Shown here: positions 1-10,439 of the stretch, in pieces
Numbering within the stretch: the first letter of the stretch is position 1
How the letters are laid out: each line of letters opens with the position of its first letter
Origin: Stagonosporopsis chrysanthemi
Taxonomy: Eukaryota > Ascomycota > Dothideomycetes > Pleosporales > Didymellaceae
DNA length: 49,501 nt
Direction of reading: 5' to 3'
NCBI GenBank assembly: GCA_022560025.1
Contig: JAFISE010000206.1
Coordinates: 1-49,501, forward strand
Translations under genes and position numbers: made by a program
The notes under the pieces: generated by a model
Seen by the model: the letters and a program-made list of their open reading frames with translations, nothing else
The model's database searches: none
Told to the model about the DNA's origin: nothing

Positions 1-1489
1 TGTCGCAGCAGGAAAAGCATATAGGGTCAGAGCAGGGGGGGCCGCACGTGCCACAATTAAATCATATAGGGTCTGTAGGGAAATTGACTAGCAGCTAGGC
101 ATAGGCTTCTCTTCTAAGCTAGTCCTAGTCTTTTCTTCTTCTATACTACTTTTTTCTTTACTATACTTTTTTGTGTTAAGTAGCTGCTAGAGTTATTATT
201 TCTTCTTCTACTACAGACTAGTTTACTACTCTTCTTTAATTAGCTCTTATAAGAAGAGGCTAGGCACTGTATTAACAGCCTTTTTAGACGCTTGCTCTAG
301 CTTCTGCTAGAAAAAAAGTACTATCTCTAGGTATTAAAATAGCAGCTTGCTAACTTTATATAGTAGATAGTAGTAGATAACCTTAGCTGTCTTAGTATGC
401 CTAATCTCTTTATAGTATATAGTTATATACACTATTAGCTTATCTTTAATAAAGATACTCTAGCTTTAACTATTAGTTATATTCTTATATATTACTGTTA
501 CTTGTTTAGTCTTATATATAGGTTGCCTACTTATTATTTATATTGCTACTAGTAAGTACTTATAGAAAAGCTATAAAGCTACTTTATACTACTGTACCTA
601 CTTTACTACCTATATAATTCTATGTCTACTAAAAGACAGATTACTAGCTTTACTATTAAAAAATATCTAGCAGAGCTTTTTTTTACTTATAAAGTAATAT
701 AATAACTAACTTTCTTTCTTTATACCTTTAGATATATTGCGCAGGTTCTATAGAAAGTTCTACTTAATATACAGCTTAGTAAAGTTGTCTACTACTTTAT
801 CTTACTTTATAGCTAAAAGCAGAGTTATACTATTTACAGGCTAGCTAAACTTATCTATGTCTAGAAGTAGTAAGTCTTAGTATAGCTTTATCTATATTGT
901 TCTTATAAGCTTATAGACTATAAAGCACAGCTAGAGTATACTATACTATAAGAGTTATTATTATATACTACTTAGAGAGACTAAGTTGCTTATAATATAG
1001 TTTATTACTAAGCTGCTAAGTATTACTAAACTACTACTTTTTACTAACTTTTTTAAAGTTACTAACTATTATACAACTATTATACTTAACTATAATACTA
1101 TACTAATAGTTATAATTACTATAATTATTCTTTAAAAGTAGTGCTATTATCTATATTTAATATTTCTATAGTATAAGTATACAAATTATAGCTAGTCTTA
1201 CTATAATATCTATAGTGCCTTTCTTTGTATGTAAGGGGCATGCTACTAAAAGCTATTGCTAGTATAAACTAGATAAATTTAGTAGTAAATAACTATAGTG
1301 TAGTAGCCCCTTATTTATAAGAGCTGTAGCTAGGGCCTAGCAGGCTCTAGCTCTAGCTTGCAGAGTTTTTGTACTCTGCTTTAGAGGTAAGATAGTTCTG
1401 TAGCAGAGCCCTAGTAAGTCTAATCCTAAGGCACGTAAGTGCTAAGGCGCTAGTTGCAGGCCTAGCTTGTTACATTGTATACTTTTTTT
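1..1489. other. RIP-mutated AT-rich stretch, no gene recognised
   Basis: The first 60 or so bases are still GC-balanced. After about base 100 the sequence becomes dominated by TA, CTA and TAG with few CpA/TpG dinucleotides. Around 1310-1470 there is a slightly GC-richer patch with repeated gctag-type words, possibly the terminal region of the transposon that follows. I could not translate any frame into a recognisable protein, and no RNA gene is visible. Confidence 0.6.
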
Positions 1490-2970
1490 CTAGACTGTTT
1501 AGATACTTTACTACTACTACTGTCTTTCTTAGCTATTATATTCTATACTTTACTAACTATAAGAGCCTCTTCTATCTAGATATACTTTCTTTTATAACTA
1601 TACTGTGCTATTAGAGCTTTAATAGCCTTCTTTATACTATCTATTTCTCTTTTCTATAACATGTTAGCATAGTCTATCTATATAACTTCTCTAGCAAGCA
1701 AGTTAAGTAATTTTATAACAAAAAACAAACACAAATCTCTATTTAATTGTATATACTTATAGATATATAATATTTATAACTTAACCTTCTTTATACTAGT
1801 TAGTGTTTTAAACTCCTATAAAGTAGTCTTTAGTAGTAGTAGTATTAGTATACAAAAGACTATATTAAGCTTTAATAGTACTTACTCTAGATTAAAAAGA
1901 ACTAGTTCTGTGCTTTTAAAGCCTTTATAGATATTGTCTTTTATAATAGCTTTATAATAGGCAGTCTAGAAGCTAGTAAAAAAAAACTCTTTCTTAATTT
2001 GTGTCTTTAAGTATTATTACTAGGTATTAACTTTAATTAAGTACGCCCTCTTTAAAAGGCTAAAATAAGCTATTTTAAGTAGCTGTAACAGGTATAATAA
2101 GTATAAAAGTATATATAAGATAATAATCTTGTATTTAATATAGTATTCTTTAATCTCTGTAGAGTTATAGCTTTTATAGCTATTAATAATAAGTAGACAG
2201 TAGGTACTAACAGTATACTCCTTTATAGACGCGTTAAAGTGCTTTAACTATTCTAGACTAAGCTTGTTTATTATCTAGCTGTTCTTACTAGTTACAATTA
2301 CTTAATTGCAAGGCAGATTAAAGTACTAGGTTGTAATTAAGACCTTGCCCTAGAAGATAATAAAAAGTAAGATAGCTTAGCTAGCAGTGCAGATGCTAAT
2401 AATAATTATAACCTACTTTTAATTACTAAGCTAGATATTCTTAGAGTTAGATTGCTTCTCTAAACCTATAAATACTATCTTAGACTTAATTATACTTATT
2501 ATAAACTTAGTCTTATTAAAGTTATAAGTATTTCTATCTAGAATTTTGTACTTCTTCTTTGTATTCCTAACTAGCTTAAACTAGAGTATTATAACGCATA
2601 TATCTTTATTTAGAGCTTGTTAATAATTATATAGTTAGCTATGTTAAAGCTTGATTTATTAGGTATATGTGTTAAACCTATTTACCTAGAGCTTGCTAAC
2701 AAGTCCTTTACTACGTATAGTAAGCAGATTATTAGCTATATCTTGCACTATAGTCTTTATTGCACTTATTCTTTGCCTATCTAGTTTAAGTATATAGTTA
2801 ACTATTACTTCTTTTTTTACTTTTATTAGCTTCTTTAAATTAGCTTTATAATTGCATTGTGCAAGCCTTTTAGTATGTTAGTCTCTTAACCTTAATTAAA
2901 GAACACTAAAAGCTTTAGACGCGTAATTTATACTATTAGGCACAGCAGCTTTTATAGCTTAGATAGCAAG
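1490..2970 (-). pseudogene. Decayed pogo/Fot1-type DDE transposase (P1)
   Basis: Read on the minus strand, with TAG/TAA taken as former Gln or Trp codons, this stretch follows a fungal pogo/Fot1 transposase in order. The N-terminal helix-turn-helix part lies near 2960-2850. The central DDE_1 segment is near 2300-2050, with remnants of the usual LLIINGHxSH and PxxSSHLLQPLD motifs (seen as LLIINSYKSY and LYLLYLLQLL). The C-terminal segment near 1680-1500 contains the family's YIxxEEALTVxE element. No open frame of useful length survives. Most damage is C to T at CpA or its complement, as expected from RIP. The element at 47229-49265 encodes a clearly related but not identical protein. I found no convincing terminal repeats. 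Family assignment is by memory of conserved motifs, not by search. Confidence 0.7.
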
Positions 2971-2999
2971 GTATAGTATACCTTTATTATAAAGTAATT

Positions 3000-5600
3000 A
3001 TATATTATAGTATAATAGCATTGTAATAATTATTATAATAGTTGCAAAATTAATAAAAGGTAGTAGTTTAGTAATACTTAGTAGCTTAGTAATAAACTAC
3101 ATTACTAGATATATAAAAATACTTAGACTTTATTCTTTTTATATACTTTATATTTGCACCTATAGCTCTTATATCTAGAACTTCTAAGCTATTAAATTAT
3201 CTTTGTCTTACTACTTATAGCTTTGCTTATAGTGTAATATCTTCTTGCCTCTTAGAAAATTATTAAGCTCTACTACTTCTATCTCTTATGCTTGCTTTTA
3301 GATAAACTAGTTTAAAATAGTAACCTTGCTGTACTTAGTGCTAGGTCTGTTGTATAGTAAGAGAGTTGTACTACTAAAACTAAGAAATATATACAGTATA
3401 CTAGCTTTTACTTATAGTCTTAAACTTGTTTATAAGCATGCTATTAAGCCTTAGTCTAGCTCTTTAGTCTTAGGCGCAGCTAATTACAGCTTAATTTAAT
3501 AAGCAACAATCTTATAAATCTATAGCTGTGTTTCCTTTATAGAAGCTATAGTCTTGTCTAAATTAAAGGCTTTTAGGCAAGTGCTTTTAAGAGATAGAGA
3601 TAGTAATATAGCACTAGATAAGTATTATTAACGCTAGACCTAGTGCTTTAGCTATTATATTTTTTATTACTAAGCTAAGCTGTATACAGACTTTTAAGGC
3701 TGCTTAGAAGACTAGTTATAGTTGCTATCTACTTTAGCAGCTACTGCTATTAACTTCTTTACTCTTTCTTTCTAAACTGCTTCTAAGAGACTTAATAGCT
3801 AGAGATAGGAGCTTAGATTAAGAGCGCTAAAGCTACTTTACTACTTAGCTAGTAGATACAGCGTATATAAAAAGAAAGTAACTATTTATAGATACTAGAC
3901 TAAAAGCTCTCTAAGCTTTTATAAAAGGTATTGTTATATAATACTAGCTATACTGTATTAAGTATAGTTCTTATAGTAAGATATTACAAATACTACTTAT
4001 CTATTCTTAATAGAAATATTTTAAATATTACTATAAGTAGAGTTCTACTATTATAATAGTAAGAGCTCTATTACTTTAGCAAGTTAACTACTAGTTATAT
4101 ATACTAACAAGAATAAACAACACAGAAAGCTATAAGTTAGCTATAAGTACTTCTATATAGTCTTTAGGTCTTAGAATAGCTATTTTGTATTTATAAAAAA
4201 GCGCTTTTAGAGTTAGAAACTATCTTTAATTCTATATAGCAGAAATCTAAGATTTTACTAAATAAGATAATCTTTATTAGCTAGATTATCTAAAAAGAAT
4301 TTGCTAGCGCTATTTCTATTTAGGTTGTCTTAAAGGTAGAATAGTGCAGGTCTAAGAATAAATCTAGCCTAAGTATTATCTTTGCAGTCTAAAAAGAGTA
4401 AGAGCTCTACTAGCTACTTATAAGTAGTTGTTATTTAATTTCTAAAGAACTATTTTAGATAATTTATATTAAGCTATACTTTCTTATAGCTAATATTCTA
4501 TTTATTATCTGTCTACTTAATAAAACTAGTAGTAGTAGTATTATTATACACTACTACACTATAAGTACGTAGATTAAAGACAAGATTTATAAGTAAGTTA
4601 CTACTATATATTATAAAACAATCTTATAGTTCTATAATTAGTTCTTTAAAATAATTAGTAGAGCTAGCTTTATATTTATAGAAAGCTTACTATACTATAA
4701 GTAATTAAGCTAACTTTACTAGACTAGATAGTGCTAATATAGCTGTAGCTACTTCTTAAAATCTATTCTATTGCTAGTTATTACTATTTACTACTAAAAA
4801 CCTAACTATAATACTATTTATAACTTTTACTTTAAGTTTGTAATTAAAAAAAGTAATATAGAGCTAAAAATATACTTTTTACTACTTCTTGCCTATATAG
4901 ACTAAAATTAATATAGTCTAAGTGTAAGTAGTAGTAGTAAGAAACAAAGTACTTATACTAAAGGCATAACTAGCTATAACTATACCTTTACTATATAGCT
5001 CTTTTTATTCTTTATAGGTGTTTCTAATATTTAAAAGTCTTAAAGATAATAAGTGCAAAAAGTTATAATTAGAGTTAGATTAACTATCTATACTTAAAGA
5101 TTCTGCTCTTAGTTACTTTCTATCTACTAGACACTAGTTGTTAGTTATTTGCCTATATATATGTAGTAGTTCTTACAAAGAATATATAAGTAGTAATAAA
5201 GTAGTAGATAGTAGTTTAAAGTAAGCAGTATTGCTAACTAAATTATAATTGTTTAAGCTAGCTAAATATAAAAGAAGTAGCAGTAGTAATAAGCTAGATA
5301 AGACTAGATTACTATAAGGTAGTACTGTTAAGCAGCTTAATACTATGCTAACTAGCTAGTGCTAGAAAGAAAGTAGTTTTATAGCAGTAGTAGAGATCTG
5401 TTGCAGGGCTTACTACTAAGCAGGAGTTAGTATATAATAAAGATCTAGACCTTAGTTAAGGATAGTAAGCTAATAGACATAGGTTAGCAGTCTATGCTAA
5501 TAGACCTTATAGCGTTTGTAGGTAGAATTAAAGAGCTTAGTATAAAGAGGCTTCTTAAATAGCTAAGTAGCTATAAAGCTATTTACCTAGAGAAGAGCAA
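3000..5600. repeat. RIP-decayed repeat of unknown type
   Basis: This 2.6 kb is as AT-rich and stop-dense as the neighbouring transposons, so it is probably another repeated element that went through RIP. On the plus strand at about 4560-5060, reading stops as Gln gives a fairly continuous hydrophobic and basic protein-like stretch. It does not resemble the reverse transcriptase, integrase or DDE patterns identified elsewhere in the window. No LTR of the 278-bp family and no clear inverted repeats were found here. Boundaries are approximate. Confidence 0.4.
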
Positions 5601-5623
5601 ATATGTTTACCTCTTTATCTAGA

Positions 5624-5646
5624 ATTGACTGCTGCGCCTAGTCAAT
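5624..5646. repeat. Short inverted repeat at the AT-rich/GC-balanced boundary
   Basis: The heptamer ATTGACT at 5624-5630 is repeated inverted as AGTCAAT at 5640-5646 with a 9-base loop. It lies just where the RIP-mutated block gives way to island 1, and a similar ATTGACTAGCAGC occurs near base 75. It may be a remnant of a transposon end. No function can be shown. Confidence 0.3.
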
Positions 5647-5889
5647 CAGCTTATTGAATGCTTGTAGCAGGGCTGACAGACCAGGCTCAGAGCCAGACAG
5701 TTAGGCAAGCAGACGTACAACAGCACGCAAGTCCTTTCCTTCTAAGTACACAGGCTAACCTGTCTTCTTAAGCTATCTGCTTATGTAGACTAGATACCTA
5801 GTAGTTGTGTTCGCAGATGCCAGCGTTTAAGGGTCACTGTTTGCATAAAGTATATCAAGCTCTGTCTCTAGCTGCGCCTAAGTTTTGTC

Positions 5890-6174
5890 TTGCCTAGCTT
5901 TGACCTTCACTTAGGACATAATAATGTCATTGAGCAGCTGCTTCAAGAAAGGCCCAATGTCAATGCAGCAGCAGCAGAAAGCTATGGAAGAACAGCACTG
6001 CAGGCAGCGGCAAGAGGAGGACATCTTGCAGTAGTCGAGCGACTGCTTCAAGAGAAGGCCAATGTTAATGCAGAAGCAGCAGAAAGTTATAGAAAGACAG
6101 CACTGCAGGCAGCGGTGGAAGGAGGATATAAAACGGTTGTAGAATGTCTTTGTTAAGCAGGTGCTATAGCATAA
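5890..6174 (+). pseudogene. Ankyrin-repeat protein fragment
   Basis: Two adjacent ankyrin repeats of 35 residues (105 nt) are visible, starting at 5941 and 6046. Each carries the core pattern NVNA...TALQAAxxGGHxxVVExLLQ, and the two copies are much more alike than typical ankyrin units. The start of an earlier repeat (GHNNVIEQLL) precedes them. The frame closes at a TAA (6154-6156) that looks like a former CAA, because the next codons give AGA as in a repeat junction. There is no plausible start codon or upstream exon, so this is an internal piece, typical of the repeat arrays that end fungal NLR-like proteins. It runs straight into a transposase fragment at about 6175. Confidence 0.65.
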
Positions 6175-7067
6175 GATTTGATGATATCTATATACATGAA
6201 GGTTGTTACAGGTTCAGAGAGAAGTACAAGGATCAATTATATCTAACTAGGTGATTAGGAGTAGGTTACAGTCGTCCAGAGCCTCTGCGCTGCTGGGTAT
6301 GCAACCCCACCTTTTATTATCTACAAAGGGCGTGTCTACATCTCTGCCTAGTATAAGACTGATATACCGTACGACTGGAAGCTTTCTATCTCTAAGAACG
6401 ATTGGGCGAATAACGCGCTTAGTCTTGAGTGGTTGACGCATTTTGACGCGCATACAAGAGCGCGTTAGAGGAGGTCGTACAGGCTGCTTATCTTGGACGG
6501 CCATGTGAGCCACCTCAACCAGGATTTTAAGGACTACTGCGAGGAGAACAGGATCCTAACCCTATTTATGCCTCCCTACTCATCACACATACTTCAGGCA
6601 CTTGATGTGGTGTGTTTCTCACTGTTGAAACTGAAGTACTCCCAACGCGTACGAGCCTTGGCATCCCAACGCGTCTTCCACATCAACAAGGAAGGCTTCC
6701 TTCCAGCCTTTAGAGACGCGTTTTTTGACGTGTTCACGTACAAGAACTGCAAGAGGGCCTTTAAGGCACCAGGGCTAGTCCCTATCACTGTGCAGGCAGT
6801 CGTTGATCGGCTTGAAGTGCGATTTCATACCCCTCCACCGGTACCTCTACTAGAAACACCATGGCAGTCTAAAACCCTAAACAACACGTACGATTTTAGG
6901 TCGCAATCAAAGCTTGTAAGCGAGCGCTTCGTACGGTCACCATCATCTGCTCAGGAGGGGTTCTCAAAGCTCATCAAAGGAGCTGAAGAGATGCTGCATG
7001 AAAATGTGCTTATCGAGGTTCGTGTACGAGAGCCTGAAGAGCAATTGGCAGAAGTAAGGCAGCCAGA
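6175..7067 (+). pseudogene. Fot1/pogo-like DDE_1 transposase fragment (P5)
   Basis: In one frame from 6181 the order is KVVTGSER, GD-E-VTVVQSL, PPFIIYKGRVYISA, IPYDWKLS, LLILDGHVSHLNQDF (second catalytic Asp, near 6496), MPPYSSHILQALDVVCF, HINKEGFLPAF, then a C-terminal SPSS...LIKGAEEM segment near 6945-7000. This is the middle and end of a Fot1-type transposase. The N-terminal DNA-binding part and first catalytic region are missing. In-frame stops at 6244, 6256, 6262, 6349 and 6466 sit at expected Gln or Trp positions, so they look like RIP changes. Downstream of 6469 the frame is open. Similarity fades after about 7067, near the end of the convergent DUF7924 gene. GC content is much higher than in the other transposases here, implying light RIP. 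Confidence 0.85.
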
Positions 7068-7166
7068 GAGTACTTATCTTTATGCTATACAGATGCCACT
7101 GACTATAACGATATTGAACAATGATATCGGACAAAGATATCAATCAGACGAGGTCCACGCGCAATC

Positions 7167-8587
7167 TCAAAACCCAGACCTCACATGTCCTGGTATGTTG
7201 TCCAGCTTCTGCACCACGCCGTCCCTGAAAGCACCCCTTCCCCAGTCCATGATTCGCGCGAGGAAAAGCACCAGCTCATTTGCACTGCGCGTGTGCGTCG
7301 TGCGCCACGACCGCAGCGAGACCATGTGGACTGCGCCGTCGTGGTGGAAGTGCACCCACAGCTCGTGAACAGGGCCTTCGGTGACGACGGAGAAGCACAG
7401 AGCGGGCGTTGTGGATGACGGAGGTCCTGGATCCAGCGCTGGGGTCTGGGAGTCGAGGTCTTTGAGGATCCGGAGCATGGAGGCGCCGCAGATGGCTGAT
7501 TGGTTCTGCGCGCTGACAAGGCTGCCATTCACGCTCAGTCCCTTCGCCTCGACAACCAGGAATGGAAAGCGAACGCCCATATCCGCCGCATGTGGGTCGC
7601 TCAATATAGACCCGGCAGCCTGGTGGTCCACGAGCCGCCGCTGGTGGCGCCTTGTGAAGGCGGTGTGTGCCAGACCGACGGTGATGTCTGGTTTCGGCGT
7701 CGAGATGTGGTATGGGTCTGCGGCCTCAAAGGTGGTGGTCGAGGTGACAGAGTATGAGTCGGGCGGCAGGGAGGGTATGGGTCCGTTGAAAGAGCCGGAG
7801 TCAGTGTCCAAGAGGCCGTACTGCATCGACGCCGTCGACGGAGTGCGTGCGCCGCTGGTGTCTTCAACGTTGTCTTGCAGCTCTTCGGGCACCAGATTCG
7901 CTGTCGGCTTCAGGTCCGCGTTCCAGACTAGGTGTGTTAGCACTTGATCGCGCACCGCCGAGCAAGCTCACCTTTCTCCGACATGTGTGTCCGCAGCGTC
8001 GCTGGCGTGGAGTCTGCGAGGGTGCGCACCAGAATGTTCAGGGTGGCCTTCCAGTCGCCCTCGAGCAGACATTCGCGCGCGTTGCGCCGCGAGTCGGCCA
8101 GGAATGTCGCCGCCAGCCCGGTGAGCTGCGGGTCGTCGGTCTGCACGGGGTCGTCCACCGACGCCAGCCCGAGAATCTGCCGCACCGCGTCGTCGACGGC
8201 GGGTGGAAGGTCGGCCAGGTAGTCGACGAGGACACCAGCATGGTACATGTTGCGCGTGCGGTACGTCTGCGGCAGTGGCTTCTTGCTGGGGCTGGGCGTT
8301 CGAGCTGGGCGTTTGGTGATACGCCCTCGCCCGCGCGACATTGCCGCCGACGCGCTGCGTGGGGTCGGTGGTGCGGTTGACATGTCTGGCGGCGGCGTCG
8401 CTATGCAGTTGTCGAGCCAGTCCTGGATCGACGCTGGGGCGTGCTGGAGGTTGTCTTGTCTGATGGGCTTGTCTTGTCTGGTGGGCGCAAGCGTCTGCGT
8501 AAATGGGTTAGAGGGCGGCGGTGAAGATACGCGGCGACGTTTCGCGCTAAAGATGCTGCTGTTGATGTTGGAGAGGCCGCGCTTCAT
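7167..8587 (-). CDS. DUF7924-family protein, two exons
   Basis: Exon 1 spans 8587-7972 and exon 2 spans 7927-7167, joined across a 44-nt intron; together they give 458 residues. The N-terminus (MKRG..., basic KRRR near residue 18, many Ser/Pro) resembles a nuclear-type low-complexity leader. The C-terminal domain contains KPDITVG (Pro-Asp at about 285-286) and FPFLVVEAKG (Glu-Ala-Lys at 332-334), followed by a conserved SAQNQSAICGASMLRIL helix. I recognise this as the fungal DUF7924 domain. The PD...ExK spacing resembles a PD-(D/E)xK nuclease core, which is inference. No premature stop occurs over 1.37 kb and codons are GC-rich, unlike the flanking pseudogenes. The gene therefore seems to have escaped RIP. 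It converges on the transposase fragment P5, whose open frame overlaps its 3' end. Confidence 0.8.
7928..7971 (-). other. Intron of the DUF7924 gene
   Basis: On the minus strand the donor is GTGAGC after AAAG. A fungal-type branch site TGCTAAC lies 9 bases before the acceptor, and the acceptor is CTAG. Splicing keeps the frame (SEK then VWNADLKP). At 44 nt it is near the lower limit for fungal introns. Confidence 0.65.
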
Positions 8588-8813
8588 AGTAGTGAAAGTG
8601 TGGTCTTGTGGTAGGGTGCAATCATACAGATGTGTTTACTGCGCTAGATAGCCGTGTTGTGACGTTCGCCCAGAGTGCAGTGTCCGTGCACCCAACGATC
8701 ATCAGCCTCAAAAAGAGGCGCTTACAATACCCTTCTGTCCCAATCCACCATTCCACGCATCAACTGCCAAATGTCTACACTCCAGCATTGCACCATATGC
8801 GCGATAATCTGTC
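8588..8813. other. Upstream region of the DUF7924 gene
   Basis: This stretch lies between the divergent side of the DUF7924 start codon and the remnants of the OrsD-type pseudogene. Base composition is balanced. No clear TATA element or protein-coding frame is seen; it probably holds the promoter of the DUF7924 gene. Confidence 0.35.
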
Positions 8814-9147
8814 TCACCATTTCTGTCTCAAAAGCCTCGATAAGACGATGACTGTAGATGACGTGATGGATGAGTAGCCCTGGTGTTTGAGATTTGTAGA
8901 GAAGCTGTTGTGGACGTCGTTGGAGCTATTTCGTCCATCTCCTTGATCCACACATATGTTTAGCATCATAGAAGGCTCCAGTCTATACGATGCGTCCCTC
9001 ACAATTCGATGAAGTCTGACCATCAGCTTTCCATGCCCTGGTGGCAGGAGCTTGTCCCTTCTGCCTACGCTGTTGGCTTGTTTATAGCGATAACCGCAAT
9101 CCCGTCCTGTTTCAACAAAAGGACCCAGCCCAGCTGGACCTTTGCCC
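8814..9147 (-). pseudogene. Possible downstream remnant of the OrsD/TLH-type gene
   Basis: This continues the minus-strand gene after the last clearly alignable motif (LDHTLKGDLFES). A 116-codon frame is open here (9164-8814), but it is not in the frame of the upstream part, and I could not match it to the family. It may be the remainder after an internal deletion or unrelated sequence. Only its position and GC-balanced composition support the link. Confidence 0.3.
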
Positions 9148-10353
9148 TTAACCTGAACTCTCAAAGAGGTCTCCTTTGAGCGTGTGGTCTAATATAGAGA
9201 TGCAAAAGTACAGGCAAGCTCGATCGAGACGGCCTTCCAGTGCTCTTCTTGCAGCCCTGGAGCCTTGACCTGCGCCCTTCCCTTCCTTTGTTGTCTGCTT
9301 TAGCCCAATGAGCTCTTTGCCAGTGGCTATCATCTCGTCAAGGTGTCCTAGCTGGCGAGTCGTCAGACAGTGAGCTAGTTCAATGCGATTATCTGGCTAA
9401 GTGGTGCAGTATGCGAAGCAGATAAGCCTTTTAAAGGCTTGTTTGTAATTCTAATACGTTGACTCGCGCAATTTAATTATAAGTAGCTAGTCGAAAGCTC
9501 GTCTTTGCTGAATAAAACTGTTGATGCGTGCTTGATTGAACACGTTGACTTTGTTGTCTTGTATTGAAGCATGCGCTTCTTTTACAAGGCGGTCACGGCT
9601 ATCTGACAACTTGACAAGGAGAGGCTTTGATGCCGGATTCGCAGGAACTGCTAGGAAGGCGACTTCAGGGAACGAGTGCCCCTGGAGATATTTCGGCCAG
9701 CGCGTCATCTCCAGCCATGGTGAGACCTTAGTTGGCGCAGCGTTGTCCAGAATTATGTCTCCAAGTACCCTCGTCTCTCGGTCTCCCTGCTCCGGGGCCT
9801 CGTCGATCTGAGCGCGTACGTACTCTGCCTCTGGCAGCTTCGCAGCCATAATCCGACGCCGCAGCGTTTCCTTGTCCTCCTGGGCTTCAGCTGATGAAAT
9901 AACTGCAAAGTATTGACTCTTGCAGCCTTTTACAAAGAGGCGCTGGCACGATACCTTCTTCTACTGCACCGCGTTTGTCGCCGCTGCCTTGGAAGGACGA
10001 CCTGAGGCCTGCTTGTACTTGGTGTGTTTTTCCCTTAGATGCTTCTCTATTGTTCTCTTTGCTAGGCAGGTGTAGTCGCATGCTGGGCAAGATAGGCCTT
10101 CGTGTACAGGGAGGTGCGGCAAAGCAAGCAGTCCTGGCTGGGGAAGTTGGAACTCTGGCGCATCAGGGCTGATTAGAGCTTTGAGTATAAGCTCTTTGAC
10201 GAGCAGCGTCCGCGCTTGTTTCGAAGATTCGAGGCCTAGTTAATCGCTGTGCTATTTCATGAGGTGGGTTAGGTAATGCTCAGGCTTGACTCCTATGCCG
10301 CAGGGGACGCATATCCACGTTTAATAGTCTGCTAGGTAGCTAAAAAGATCCAT
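9148..10353 (-). pseudogene. OrsD (DUF3505)/telomere-linked-helicase-type zinc-finger protein, RIP-disrupted
   Basis: A single minus-strand frame of 402 codons runs from the ATG at 10353 to 9148 with several stops, nearly all at positions where Gln or Trp is expected. A first C2H2-type finger (ICVPCGIGVKPEHYLTHL) lies at about 10310-10255. A second (GLSCPACDYTC, then HLREKH) lies at about 10105-10030. Next come VSCQRLFVKG, PWLEMTRWPKYLQGH, INVFNQARINSFIQQRRAFD, LAHCLTTRQLGHLDE and LDHTLKGDLFES. This order is that of the OrsD domain protein family that fungi often carry fused or linked to RecQ-type telomere-associated helicases. The helicase part is absent. Stops include 10321-10323 and 9961-9963. 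The frame is intact, so decay was by point changes only. Family naming is from memory of motifs. Confidence 0.75.
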
Positions 10354-10423
10354 AGCGCGCGCAAGACGTTAGCAGACGATCTTTGTGCTATCCTTCTTAG
10401 CATGACAACGCGGCCGTATTGCA

Positions 10424-10434
10424 GCTATATAAAT
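10424..10434 (-). promoter_or_regulatory. Possible TATA element
   Basis: On the minus strand TATTTATATAG lies roughly 70-80 bases upstream of the ATG of the OrsD-type pseudogene. It is the only TATA-like word in the GC-balanced upstream DNA. Its closeness to the AT-rich block makes chance likely. Confidence 0.2.
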
Positions 10435-10439
10435 ACTTC

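Noticed and set aside
6247..6788. Minus-strand frames of 64-88 codons over P5
   Set aside because: The plus strand there reads as a Fot1 transposase with family motifs.
7381..8651. Several plus-strand frames of 85-188 codons
   Set aside because: They are opposite-strand shadows of the GC-rich DUF7924 exons. The minus strand has the conserved domain and splice signals.
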